Position numbers and translations under genes: made by a program
Shown here: positions 40,701 through 53,131 of the stretch, piece after piece
Numbering within the stretch: position 1 is the stretch's first letter
Layout of the letters: each line of letters begins with the position of its first letter
Assembly (NCBI GenBank): GCA_024362935.1
Contig: JANCRA010000006.1
Span: 35,829,924 to 35,893,923 of the forward strand
Direction: 5' to 3'
Source: Setophaga petechia
Taxonomy: Eukaryota; Chordata; Aves; Passeriformes; Parulidae
DNA: 64,000 bases
Notes under the pieces: generated by a model
What the model saw: only the letters and a program-made list of their open reading frames with translations
The model's database searches: none
Told to the model about the DNA's origin: nothing

Positions 40701-42034
40701 TCCTGCTCACTAAACATCTCCTATCGTGTTCTCGAAGTTGCAAAGAGGGCTGCAGAGTTTTTTGACACAAGAAAAAGAAAGTTGTCTAAGATGCCTTACT
40801 TTCAAGTATTAATGTGAAGGGAAAGGCAAGAGAGTGGGAAAGTACTGTTTTCTATCACTTTGCAAGCTGCTAACACAATCCCAGTGCTGTTTAGCAGTTA
40901 GCTTGTCAGTGCACGGCAGTAAGTGTTTCTTCTTACCTACATCTGAGCAAATAGCTTTTTCACTTTGTCTCGCAAGGAGAAAACGTTGCTGCTTACTAAA
41001 CAACTTCCATCGTGTTGTAGAAGTTGCACAGAGGGCTGCAGTGTGTTTTGCAAAAAGTAAAAGAAAGTTGTCTAAGACGCCTTCCTTTCAAGTATTAACG
41101 TGAATGGAAAGGCGAGAGAGTGGGAAAGTACTGTTTTCTAGCACTTTGCAAGCTGCTTACACAATCGCAGTGCTGTGTAGCAGTTAGCTTTTCAGTGCAC
41201 TGCAGTAAGTGTTTCTTGTCACCTACATCAAAGCAAATAGCTTTTTCACTATGTCTCGCAAGGAGAAAACCTTCCTGCTCACTAAACATGTCCTATCGTG
41301 TTCTAGAAGTTGCACTGAGGGCTGCAGTGTGTTCTGTAACAAGAAAAAGAAAGTTGTCTAAGACGCCTTCCTTTCAAGTATTAATGTGAAGGGAAAGGCA
41401 AGAGAGTGGGAAAGTACTGTTTTCTAGCACTTTGAGAGCTGCTAACAGAATCCCAGTGCTGTGTACCAATTAACTTGTCACTGCACTGCAGTAAGTGTTT
41501 CTTGTCACCTACATCTAAGCAAATAGCTTTTTCACTATGTCTCGCAAGGAGAAAACCTTCCTGCTCACTAAACAACTTCCATCGTGTTGTAGATGTTGCA
41601 GAGAGGGCTGCAGAGTTTTTTGACACAAGAAAAAGAAAGTTGTCTAAGATGCCTTCCTTTCAAGTATTAATGTGAAGGGAAAGGCAAGAGAGTGGGAAAG
41701 TACTGTTTTCTAGCACTTTGCAAGCTGCTAACACAATCGCAGTGCTGTGTAGCAGTAAGCTTTTCAGTGCACTGCAGTAAGTGTTTCTTGTCACCTACAT
41801 CTGAGCAAATAGCTTTTTCACTCTGTCTCGCAAGGAGAAAGCCTTCCTGCTCACTAAACATCTCCTATCGTGCTCTAGAAGTTGCACAGAGGACTGCAGT
41901 GTGTTTTGCAAAAAGTAAAAGAAAGTTGTCTAAGACGCCTTCCTTTCAAGTATTAATGTGAAGGGAAAGGCAAGAGAGTGGGAAAGTACTGTTTTCTATC
42001 ACTTTGAAAGCTGCTTACCCAATCCCAGTTTTGT

Positions 42035-42241
42035 GCCGCTTCGTAGTTCGGCGTTCAGAAGCTGCCGCAGTCTCTTTTTCCCGGAGAAGGAGAAGACGCT
42101 TCTTGGCGCGAAGAATCTGGTGTCGTTACGCCGATCGCGGCGTGCTCCGGAGAACAGCTACGGCCGAGAGACACCCGGAAGCGGCGCTTAAAGGCACAGT
42201 GCTCCGTCTCCTGGTCTTTAGCGTCTCCTGCCGGCTACACC
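42035..42241 (+). promoter_or_regulatory. CpG-rich promoter-like block, head of HOR unit 6
   Basis: Same as the unit-5 block by eye. Followed by the intact short ORF at 42263. Confidence 0.5.
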
Positions 42242-42262
42242 TTAGCAAAAAGCTTTTTCATT

Positions 42263-42364
42263 ATGTCTCGCCAGGAGAAACTGTGTCTGTTCACAAAAAA
42301 CCTCCCATCGTGCTCTAGAGGTTGCAGGCAGCTCTGCAGAGTGTTTTGCAACAAGAAAAAGTAA
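42263..42364 (+). CDS. Candidate short ORF, unit 6 copy
   Basis: Same 33-codon ORF as at 34679, with its start at the same distance from the CpG-rich block. Confidence 0.25.
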   Translation: MSRQEKLCLFTKNLPSCSRGCRQLCRVFCNKKK

Positions 42365-45300
42365 CTTGTCCAAAAAAGCCATCAATTCGAATGTTCCTGG
42401 AAAGGGAAAATGCAGGAGAGCGGATAGGTACTGTTTTCTACCAGTTTGCAAGCTGGACACACAATCCCAGTGTTCTACTACGATTGACTTTGCAGTGCAC
42501 TGTAATAATTGCCTATCGTTACTACATCTAAGCCAATAGCGTTTGCATTATATCTCTTCAGGAGAAACTGTACCAGTTCAGAAAACAACTCTCATTTTTT
42601 CTAGAAGTTGCACGGAGGTGTGCAGAGTGTTTTGCAAGAAGCAAAAGAAAGTTGTCCAAAACTGCTGCCATTCGAATAGTAATGCCAATGGAAAAGGCAG
42701 GAGAGTGGAAAGGTGCTGTTTTCTATCTGTTTGTAAGCTGCTTACACAATCCCAGAGTTGTGCAGCAATTAGTTTTTCAGTGCACTGTAGTAGGTGCCTC
42801 TTTTCACCTGCATCTAAGCAAATTGCTTTTTCCCCATGTCTCGCAAGGAGAAACTGAGCCAGTTCAGAAAACATCTCCCATCGAGTTCTAGAGATTGCAG
42901 GCAGGTGTGCAGAGTGTTTTGCAAGAAGCAAAAGAAAGTTGTCTAAAACGCCTTGCATTCAAATAGAAATGTGAATAGAAAAGGCAGGAGAAGGGAGAGG
43001 TACTGTTTTCTATCAGTTTGCAACCTGCTTACACAATCTGCGTGTTGTGCAGCAATTAGCTTGCAGTGCACTGTAGTAGGTGCCTCTTTTCACCTAAATC
43101 TAAGCAAATTGCTTTTTCCCCATGTCTTGCAAAGAGAAACTGAGCCAGTTCAGAAAATATCTCCCATCGACTTCTAGAGATTGCAGGCAGGTGTGCAGAG
43201 TGTTTTGCAAGAAGCCAAAGAAAGTTGTCTAAAATTCTTTCCATTCGAATAGTAATGTGCATGGAAAAGGCAGGAAGAGTGGAAAGGTACTGTTTTCTAT
43301 CACTTTGCAAGCTGGGCACACAATCCCAGTGTTGTGCATCTATTAGCTTTGCAGTGCACTGCAGTAACTGCCTGTGGTAACCTACATCTAAGCAAAAAGC
43401 ATTTTCACTATCTCTCACTAGGAGAAAATGTTCCTGCTCATTAAACAACTTCCATCGTGCTGTACAGGTTGCACAGAGGGCTGCAGAATGTTTTGCAGCA
43501 AGAAAAAGAAAGTTGTCTAAGACGCCTTCCTTTCAAGTATTAATGCGAAGGGAAAGGCAAGAGAGTGGGAAAGTACTATTTTCTATCACTTTGAGAGCTG
43601 CTAACACAATCCCAGTGCTGTGTACCAATTAACTTGTCACTGCACTGCAGTAAGTGTTTCTTGTCACCTGCATCTAAGCAAATAGCTTTATCACTCTGTC
43701 TAGCAAGGAGAAAACCTTCTTGCTCACTAAACATTTCCTATCGTGTTGTAGAAGTTGCACAGAGGGCTGCAGTGTGTTTTGCAGCAAGGAAAAGAAAGTT
43801 GTCTAAGACGCCTTCCTATCAAGTATTAATGTGAAGGGAAAGGCAAGAGAGTGGGAAAGTACTGTTTTCTAGCACTTTGCAAACTGCTAACACAATCCCA
43901 GTTCTGTGTAGCAATTAGCTGTTCAGTGCACTGCAGTAAGTGTTTCTTGTCACCTACATCTAAGCAAATAGCTTTTTCACTATGTCTCGCAAGGAGAAAA
44001 CCTTCCTGCTCACTAAACAACTTCCATCGTGTTGTAGATGTTGCAGAGAGGGCTGCAGAGTTTTTTGACACAAGAAAAAGAAAGTTGTCTAAGATGCCTT
44101 CCTTTCAAGTATTAATGTGAAGGGAAAGGCAAGAGAGTGGGAAAGTACTGTTTTCTTGCACTTCGCAAGCTGCTAACACAATCGCTGTGCTGTGTAGCAA
44201 TTAGCTTGTCAGTGCACGGCAGTAAGTGTTTCATGATACCTACATCTGAGCAAATAGCTTTTTCACTTTGACTCGCAAGGGGAAAACGTTGCTGCTCACT
44301 AAACAACTTCCATCGTGTTCTAGAAGTTGCACAGACGGCTGCAGTGTGTTTTGCAAAATGTAAAAGAAAGTTGTCTAAGACGCCTTCCTTTCAAGTATTA
44401 ATGTGAAGGGAAAGGCAAGAGAGTGGGAAAGTACTGTTTTCTATCACTTTGCAAGCTGCTAACACAATCCCAGTTCTGTGTAGCAATTAGCTGTTCAGTG
44501 CACTGCAGTAAGTGTTTCTTGTCAACTACATCTAAGCAAATAGCTTTTTCACTATGTCTCGCAAGGAGAAAACCTTCCTGCTCACTAAACAACTTCCATC
44601 GTGTTGTAGATGTTGCAGAGAGGGCTGCAGAGTTTTTTGACACAAGAAAAAGAAAGTTGTCTAAGATGCCTTCCTTTCAAGTATTAATGTGAAGGGAAAG
44701 GCAAGAGAGTGGGAAAGTACTGTTTTCTAGCACTTTGCAGGCTGCTAACACAATCGCAGGGCTGTGTAGCAGTTAGCTTTTCAGTGCTCTGCAGTAAGTG
44801 TTTCTTGTCACCTACATCTAAGCAAATAGCTTTTTCACTATGTCTCGCAAGGAGAAAACCTTCTTGCTCACTAAACATCTCCTATCGTGTTCTAGAAGTT
44901 GCACAGAGGGCTGCAGTGTGTTTTGCAAAATGTAAAAGAAAGTTGTCTAAGACGCCTTCCTTTCAAGTATTAATGTGAAGGGAAAGGCAAGAGAGTGGGA
45001 AAGTACTGTTTTCTAGCACTTTGAGAGCTGCTAACAGAATCCCAGTGCTGTGTACCAATTAACTTGTCACTGCACTGCAGTAAGTGTTTCTTGTCACCTA
45101 CATCTAAGCAAATAGCTTTTTCACTATGTCTCGCAAGGAGAAAACCTTCCTGCTCACTAAACAACTTCCATCGTGTTGTAGATGTTGCAGAGAGGGCTGC
45201 AGAGTTTTTTGACACAAGAAAAAGAAAGTTGTCTAAGATGCCTTCCTTTCAAGTATTAATGTGAAGGGAAAGGCAAGAGAGTGGGAAAGTACTGTTTTCT

Positions 45301-45623
45301 AGCACTTTGCAAGCTGCTAACACAATCGCAGTGCTGTGTAGCAGTAAGCTTTTCAGTGCACTGCAGTAAGTGTTTCTTGTCACCTACATCTGAGCAAATA
45401 GCTTTTTCACTCTGTCTCGCAAGGAGAAAGCCTTCCTGCTCACTAAACATCTCCTATCGTGCTCTAGAAGTTGCACAGAGGACTGCAGTGTGTTTTGCAA
45501 AAAGTAAAAGAAAGTTGTCTAAGACGCCTTCCTTTCAAGTATTAATGTGAAGGGAAAGGCAAGAGAGTGGGAAAGTACTGTTTTCTATCACTTTGAAAGC
45601 TGCTTACCCAATCCCAGTTTTGT

Positions 45624-45830
45624 GCCGCTTCGTAGTTCGGCGTTCAGAAGCTGCCGCAGTCTCTTTTTCCCGGAGAAGGAGAAGACGCTTCTTGGCGCGA
45701 AGAATCTGGTGTCGTTACGCCGATCGCGGCGTGCTCCGGAGAACAGCTACGGCCGACAGACACCCGGAAGCGGCGCTTAAAGGCACAGTGCTCCGTCTCC
45801 TGGTCTTTAGCGTCTCCTGCCGGCTACACC
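45624..45830 (+). promoter_or_regulatory. CpG-rich promoter-like block, head of HOR unit 7
   Basis: As unit 6 with one substitution (GACAGAC for GAGAGAC). Followed by the intact short ORF at 45852. Confidence 0.5.
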
Positions 45831-45851
45831 TTAGCAAAAAGCTTTTTCATT

Positions 45852-45953
45852 ATGTCTCGCCAGGAGAAACTGTGTCTGTTCACAAAAAACCTCCCATCGT
45901 GCTCTAGAGGTTGCAGGCAGCTCTGCAGAGTGTTTTGCAACAAGAAAAAGTAA
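45852..45953 (+). CDS. Candidate short ORF, unit 7 copy
   Basis: Same 33-codon ORF as at 34679, unbroken. Confidence 0.25.
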   Translation: MSRQEKLCLFTKNLPSCSRGCRQLCRVFCNKKK

Positions 45954-48900
45954 CTTGTCCAAAAAAGCCATCAATTCGAATGTTCCTGGAAAGGGAAAAT
46001 GCAGGAGAGCGGATAGGTACTGTTTTCTACCAGTTTGCAAGCTGGACACACAATCCCAGTGTTCTACTACGATTGACTTTGCAGTGCACTGTAATAATTG
46101 CCTATCGTTACTACATCTAAGCCAATAGCGTTTGCATTATATCTCTTCAGGAGAAACTGTACCAGTTCAGAAAACAACTCTCATTTTTTCTAGAAGTTGC
46201 ACGGAGGTGTGCAGAGTGTTTTGCAAGAAGCAAAAGAAAGTTGTCCAAAACTGCTGCCATTCGAATAGTAATGCCAATGGAAAAGGCAGGAGAGTGGAAA
46301 GGTGCTGTTTTCTATCTGTTTGTAAGCTGCTTACACAATCCCAGAGTTGTGCAGCAATTAGTTTTTCAGTGCACTGTAGTAGGTGCCTCTTTTCACCTGC
46401 ATCTAAGCAAATTGCTTTTTCCCCATGTCTCGCAAGGAGAAACTGAGCCAGTTCAGAAAACATCTCCCATCGAGTTCTAGAGATTGCAGGCAGGTGTGCA
46501 GAGTGTTTTGCAAGAAGCAAAAGAAAGTTGTCTAAAACGCCTTGCATTCAAATAGAAATGTGAATAGAAAAGGCAGGAGAAGGGAGAGGTACTGTTTTCT
46601 ATCAGTTTGCAACCTGCTTACACAATCTGCGTGTTGTGCAGCAATTAGCTTGCAGTGCACTGTAGTAGGTGCCTCTTTTCACCTAAATCTAAGCAAATTG
46701 CTTTTTCCCCATGTCTTGCAAAGAGAAACTGAGCCAGTTCAGAAAATATCTCCCATCGACTTCTAGAGATTGCAGGCAGGTGTGCAGAGTGTTTTGCAAG
46801 AAGCCAAAGAAAGTTGTCTAAAATTCTTTCCATTCGAATAGTAATGTGCATGGAAAAGGCAGGAAGAGTGGAAAGGTACTGTTTTCTATCACTTTGCAAG
46901 CTGGGCACACAATCCCAGTGTTGTGCATCTATTAGCTTTGCAGTGCACTGCAGTAACTGCCTGTGGTAACCTACATCTAAGCAAAAAGCATTTTCACTAT
47001 CTCTCACTAGGAGAAAATGTTCCTGCTCATTAAACAACTTCCATCGTGCTGTACAGGTTGCACAGAGGGCTGCAGAATGTTTTGCAGCAAGAAAAAGAAA
47101 GTTGTCTAAGACGCCTTCCTTTCAAGTATTAATGCGAAGGGAAAGGCAAGAGAGTGGGAAAGTACTATTTTCTATCACTTTGAGAGCTGCTAACACAATC
47201 CCAGTGCTGTGTACCAATTAACTTGTCACTGCACTGCAGTAAGTGTTTCTTGTCACCTGCATCTAAGCAAATAGCTTTATCACTCTGTCTAGCAAGGAGA
47301 AAACCTTCTTGCTCACTAAACATTTCCTATCGTGTTGTAGAAGTTGCACAGAGGGCTGCAGTGTGTTTTGCAGCAAGGAAAAGAAAGTTGTCTAAGACGC
47401 CTTCCTATCAAGTATTAATGTGAAGGGAAAGGCAAGAGAGTGGGAAAGTACTGTTTTCTAGCACTTTGCAAACTGCTAACACAATCCCAGTTCTGTGTAG
47501 CAATTAGCTGTTCAGTGCACTGCAGTAAGTGTTTCTTGTCACCTACATCTAAGCAAATAGCTTTTTCACTATGTCTCGCAAGGAGAAAACCTTCCTGCTC
47601 ACTAAACAACTTCCATCGTGTTGTAGATGTTGCAGAGAGGGCTGCAGAGTTTTTTGACACAAGAAAAAGAAAGTTGTCTAAGATGCCTTCCTTTCAAGTA
47701 TTAATGTGAAGGGAAAGGCAAGAGAGTGGGAAAGTACTGTTTTCTTGCACTTCGCAAGCTGCTAACACAATCGCTGTGCTGTGTAGCAATTAGCTTGTCA
47801 GTGCACGGCAGTAAGTGTTTCATGATACCTACATCTGAGCAAATAGCTTTTTCACTTTGACTCGCAAGGGGAAAACGTTGCTGCTCACTAAACAACTTCC
47901 ATCGTGTTCTAGAAGTTGCACAGACGGCTGCAGTGTGTTTTGCAAAATGTAAAAGAAAGTTGTCTAAGACGCCTTCCTTTCAAGTATTAATGTGAAGGGA
48001 AAGGCAAGAGAGTGGGAAAGTACTGTTTTCTATCACTTTGCAAGCTGCTAACACAATCCCAGTTCTGTGTAGCAATTAGCTGTTCAGTGCACTGCAGTAA
48101 GTGTTTCTTGTCAACTACATCTAAGCAAATAGCTTTTTCACTATGTCTCGCAAGGAGAAAACCTTCCTGCTCACTAAACAACTTCCATCGTGTTGTAGAT
48201 GTTGCAGAGAGGGCTGCAGAGTTTTTTGACACAAGAAAAAGAAAGTTGTCTAAGATGCCTTCCTTTCAAGTATTAATGTGAAGGGAAAGGCAAGAGAGTG
48301 GGAAAGTACTGTTTTCTAGCACTTTGCAGGCTGCTAACACAATCGCAGGGCTGTGTAGCAGTTAGCTTTTCAGTGCTCTGCAGTAAGTGTTTCTTGTCAC
48401 CTACATCTAAGCAAATAGCTTTTTCACTATGTCTCGCAAGGAGAAAACCTTCTTGCTCACTAAACATCTCCTATCGTGTTCTAGAAGTTGCACAGAGGGC
48501 TGCAGTGTGTTTTGCAAAATGTAAAAGAAAGTTGTCTAAGACGCCTTCCTTTCAAGTATTAATGTGAAGGGAAAGGCAAGAGAGTGGGAAAGTACTGTTT
48601 TCTAGCACTTTGAGAGCTGCTAACAGAATCCCAGTGCTGTGTACCAATTAACTTGTCACTGCACTGCAGTAAGTGTTTCTTGTCACCTACATCTAAGCAA
48701 ATAGCTTTTTCACTATGTCTCGCAAGGAGAAAACCTTCCTGCTCACTAAACAACTTCCATCGTGTTGTAGATGTTGCAGAGAGGGCTGCAGAGTTTTTTG
48801 ACACAAGAAAAAGAAAGTTGTCTAAGATGCCTTCCTTTCAAGTATTAATGTGAAGGGAAAGGCAAGAGAGTGGGAAAGTACTGTTTTCTAGCACTTTGCA

Positions 48901-49212
48901 AGCTGCTAACACAATCGCAGTGCTGTGTAGCAGTAAGCTTTTCAGTGCACTGCAGTAAGTGTTTCTTGTCACCTACATCTGAGCAAATAGCTTTTTCACT
49001 CTGTCTCGCAAGGAGAAAGCCTTCCTGCTCACTAAACATCTCCTATCGTGCTCTAGAAGTTGCACAGAGGACTGCAGTGTGTTTTGCAAAAAGTAAAAGA
49101 AAGTTGTCTAAGACGCCTTCCTTTCAAGTATTAATGTGAAGGGAAAGGCAAGAGAGTGGGAAAGTACTGTTTTCTATCACTTTGAAAGCTGCTTACCCAA
49201 TCCCAGTTTTGT

Positions 49213-49419
49213 GCCGCTTCGTAGTTCGCCGTTCAGAAGCTGCCGCAGTCTCTTTTTCCCGGAGAAGGAGAAGACGCTTCTTGGCGCGAAGAATCTGGTG
49301 TCGTTACGCCGATCGCGGCGTGCTCCGGAGAACAGCTACGGCCGACAGACACCCGGAAGCGGCGCTTAAAGGCACAGTGCTCCGTCTCCTGGTCTTTAGC
49401 GTCTCCTGCCGGCTACACC
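49213..49419 (+). promoter_or_regulatory. CpG-rich promoter-like block, head of HOR unit 8
   Basis: As unit 7 but with TTCGCCG instead of TTCGGCG near its start. Followed by the intact short ORF at 49441. Confidence 0.5.
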
Positions 49420-49440
49420 TTAGCAAAAAGCTTTTTCATT

Positions 49441-49542
49441 ATGTCTCGCCAGGAGAAACTGTGTCTGTTCACAAAAAACCTCCCATCGTGCTCTAGAGGT
49501 TGCAGGCAGCTCTGCAGAGTGTTTTGCAACAAGAAAAAGTAA
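49441..49542 (+). CDS. Candidate short ORF, unit 8 copy
   Basis: Same 33-codon ORF as at 34679, unbroken. Confidence 0.25.
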   Translation: MSRQEKLCLFTKNLPSCSRGCRQLCRVFCNKKK

Positions 49543-52500
49543 CTTGTCCAAAAAAGCCATCAATTCGAATGTTCCTGGAAAGGGAAAATGCAGGAGAGCG
49601 GATAGGTACTGTTTTCTACCAGTTTGCAAGCTGGACACACAATCCCAGTGTTCTACTACGATTGACTTTGCAGTGCACTGTAATAATTGCCTATCGTTAC
49701 TACATCTAAGCCAATAGCGTTTGCATTATATCTCTTCAGGAGAAACTGTACCAGTTCAGAAAACAACTCTCATTTTTTCTAGAAGTTGCACGGAGGTGTG
49801 CAGAGTGTTTTGCAAGAAGCAAAAGAAAGTTGTCCAAAACTGCTGCCATTCGAATAGTAATGCCAATGGAAAAGGCAGGAGAGTGGAAAGGTGCTGTTTT
49901 CTATCTGTTTGTAAGCTGCTTACACAATCCCAGAGTTGTGCAGCAATTAGTTTTTCAGTGCACTGTAGTAGGTGCCTCTTTTCACCTGCATCTAAGCAAA
50001 TTGCTTTTTCCCCATGTCTCGCAAGGAGAAACTGAGCCAGTTCAGAAAACATCTCCCATCGAGTTCTAGAGATTGCAGGCAGGTGTGCAGAGTGTTTTGC
50101 AAGAAGCAAAAGAAAGTTGTCTAAAACGCCTTGCATTCAAATAGAAATGTGAATAGAAAAGGCAGGAGAAGGGAGAGGTACTGTTTTCTATCAGTTTGCA
50201 ACCTGCTTACACAATCTGCGTGTTGTGCAGCAATTAGCTTGCAGTGCACTGTAGTAGGTGCCTCTTTTCACCTAAATCTAAGCAAATTGCTTTTTCCCCA
50301 TGTCTTGCAAAGAGAAACTGAGCCAGTTCAGAAAATATCTCCCATCGACTTCTAGAGATTGCAGGCAGGTGTGCAGAGTGTTTTGCAAGAAGCCAAAGAA
50401 AGTTGTCTAAAATTCTTTCCATTCGAATAGTAATGTGCATGGAAAAGGCAGGAAGAGTGGAAAGGTACTGTTTTCTATCACTTTGCAAGCTGGGCACACA
50501 ATCCCAGTGTTGTGCATCTATTAGCTTTGCAGTGCACTGCAGTAACTGCCTGTGGTAACCTACATCTAAGCAAAAAGCATTTTCACTATCTCTCACTAGG
50601 AGAAAATGTTCCTGCTCATTAAACAACTTCCATCGTGCTGTACAGGTTGCACAGAGGGCTGCAGAATGTTTTGCAGCAAGAAAAAGAAAGTTGTCTAAGA
50701 CGCCTTCCTTTCAAGTATTAATGCGAAGGGAAAGGCAAGAGAGTGGGAAAGTACTATTTTCTATCACTTTGAGAGCTGCTAACACAATCCCAGTGCTGTG
50801 TACCAATTAACTTGTCACTGCACTGCAGTAAGTGTTTCTTGTCACCTGCATCTAAGCAAATAGCTTTATCACTCTGTCTAGCAAGGAGAAAACCTTCTTG
50901 CTCACTAAACATTTCCTATCGTGTTGTAGAAGTTGCACAGAGGGCTGCAGTGTGTTTTGCAGCAAGGAAAAGAAAGTTGTCTAAGACGCCTTCCTATCAA
51001 GTATTAATGTGAAGGGAAAGGCAAGAGAGTGGGAAAGTACTGTTTTCTAGCACTTTGCAAACTGCTAACACAATCCCAGTTCTGTGTAGCAATTAGCTGT
51101 TCAGTGCACTGCAGTAAGTGTTTCTTGTCACCTACATCTAAGCAAATAGCTTTTTCACTATGTCTCGCAAGGAGAAAACCTTCCTGCTCACTAAACAACT
51201 TCCATCGTGTTGTAGATGTTGCAGAGAGGGCTGCAGAGTTTTTTGACACAAGAAAAAGAAAGTTGTCTAAGATGCCTTCCTTTCAAGTATTAATGTGAAG
51301 GGAAAGGCAAGAGAGTGGGAAAGTACTGTTTTCTTGCACTTCGCAAGCTGCTAACACAATCGCTGTGCTGTGTAGCAATTAGCTTGTCAGTGCACGGCAG
51401 TAAGTGTTTCATGATACCTACATCTGAGCAAATAGCTTTTTCACTTTGACTCGCAAGGGGAAAACGTTGCTGCTCACTAAACAACTTCCATCGTGTTCTA
51501 GAAGTTGCACAGACGGCTGCAGTGTGTTTTGCAAAATGTAAAAGAAAGTTGTCTAAGACGCCTTCCTTTCAAGTATTAATGTGAAGGGAAAGGCAAGAGA
51601 GTGGGAAAGTACTGTTTTCTATCACTTTGCAAGCTGCTAACACAATCCCAGTTCTGTGTAGCAATTAGCTGTTCAGTGCACTGCAGTAAGTGTTTCTTGT
51701 CAACTACATCTAAGCAAATAGCTTTTTCACTATGTCTCGCAAGGAGAAAACCTTCCTGCTCACTAAACAACTTCCATCGTGTTGTAGATGTTGCAGAGAG
51801 GGCTGCAGAGTTTTTTGACACAAGAAAAAGAAAGTTGTCTAAGATGCCTTCCTTTCAAGTATTAATGTGAAGGGAAAGGCAAGAGAGTGGGAAAGTACTG
51901 TTTTCTAGCACTTTGCAGGCTGCTAACACAATCGCAGGGCTGTGTAGCAGTTAGCTTTTCAGTGCTCTGCAGTAAGTGTTTCTTGTCACCTACATCTAAG
52001 CAAATAGCTTTTTCACTATGTCTCGCAAGGAGAAAACCTTCTTGCTCACTAAACATCTCCTATCGTGTTCTAGAAGTTGCACAGAGGGCTGCAGTGTGTT
52101 TTGCAAAATGTAAAAGAAAGTTGTCTAAGACGCCTTCCTTTCAAGTATTAATGTGAAGGGAAAGGCAAGAGAGTGGGAAAGTACTGTTTTCTAGCACTTT
52201 GCAAGCTGCTAACACAATCCCAGTTCTGTGTAGCAATTAGCTGTTCAGTGCACTGCAGTAAGTGTTTCTTGTCACCTACATCTAAGCAAATAGCTTTTTC
52301 ACTATGTCTCGCAAGGAGAAAACCTTCCTGCTCACTAAACATTTCCTATCGTGTTCTAGAAGTTGCACAGAGCGCTGCAGTGTGTTTTGCAGCAGGAAAA
52401 AGAAAGTTGTCTAAGACGCCTTCCTTTCAAGTATTAATGTGAAGGGAAAGGCAAGAGAGTGGGAAAGTACTGTTTTCTAGCACTTTGCAAGCTGCTAACA

Positions 52501-52801
52501 CAATCGCAGTGCTGTGTAGCAATTAGCTGTTCAGTGCACTGCAGTAAGTGTTTCTTGTCACCTACATCTATGCAAAAAGCTTTTTCACTCTGTCTCGCAA
52601 GGAGAAAACCTTCCTGCTCACTAAACAACTTCCATCGTGTTGTAGATGTTGCAGAGAGGGCTGCAGATTTTTTTGACACAAGAAAAAGAAAGTTGTCTAA
52701 GATGCCTTCCTTTCAAGTATTAATGTGAAGGGAAAGGCAAGAGAGTGGGAAAGTACTGTTTTCTAGCACTTTGAAAGCTGCTTACCCAATCCCAGTTTTG
52801 T

Positions 52802-53008
52802 GCCGCTTCGTAGTTCGCCGTTCAGAAGCTGCCGCAGTCTCTTTTTCCCGGAGAAGGAGAAGACGCTTCTTGGCGCGAAGAATCTGGTGTCGTTACGCCG
52901 ATCGCGGCGTGCTCCGGAGAACAGCTACGGCCGAGAGACACCCGGAAGCGGCGCTTAAAGGCACAGTGCTCCGTCTCCTGGTCTTTAGCGTCTCCTGCCG
53001 GCTACACC
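52802..53008 (+). promoter_or_regulatory. CpG-rich promoter-like block, head of HOR unit 9
   Basis: TTCGCCG start and GAGAGAC form. The monomer part just before it reads CTAGCACTTTG instead of CTATCACTTTG. Followed by the intact short ORF at 53030. Confidence 0.5.
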
Positions 53009-53029
53009 TTAGCAAAAAGCTTTTTCATT

Positions 53030-53131
53030 ATGTCTCGCCAGGAGAAACTGTGTCTGTTCACAAAAAACCTCCCATCGTGCTCTAGAGGTTGCAGGCAGCT
53101 CTGCAGAGTGTTTTGCAACAAGAAAAAGTAA
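53030..53131 (+). CDS. Candidate short ORF, unit 9 copy
   Basis: Same 33-codon ORF as at 34679, unbroken. Confidence 0.25.
   Translation: MSRQEKLCLFTKNLPSCSRGCRQLCRVFCNKKK

Larger units (their letters stand above)
34420..42003 (+). repeat. HOR unit 5 (type B, 7584 bp, about 26 monomers)
   Basis: The head is type B: GTGTCGTTACG, GAACAGCTACGG and CTGTGTCTGTTCAC after the ATG (two bases more than type A). It is the longest unit in the window, with 21 or so homogeneous monomers after the diverged block. The short units that follow look like this unit with 14 monomers removed. Confidence 0.9.
42004..45592 (+). repeat. HOR unit 6 (type C, 3589 bp)
   Basis: Matches unit 5 from the head to about 44970 (unit-5 position 37386), then continues as unit 5 from 41381. 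The missing 3995 bp is about 14 monomers. 12 monomer places remain. Confidence 0.9.
45593..49181 (+). repeat. HOR unit 7 (type C, 3589 bp)
   Basis: Same length and order as unit 6. The head differs from unit 6 by one base (GGCCGACAGAC versus GGCCGAGAGAC, near 45755). Confidence 0.9.
49182..52770 (+). repeat. HOR unit 8 (type C length, 3589 bp, altered 3' monomers)
   Basis: The head keeps the GACAGAC variant of unit 7 but has TTCGCCGTTCAG where units 5-7 have TTCGGCGTTCAG. Its last two monomers (52148-52728) differ from those of units 6 and 7 and resemble those of unit 9 (56023-56603), so exchange with a type-D unit is likely. Confidence 0.85.
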
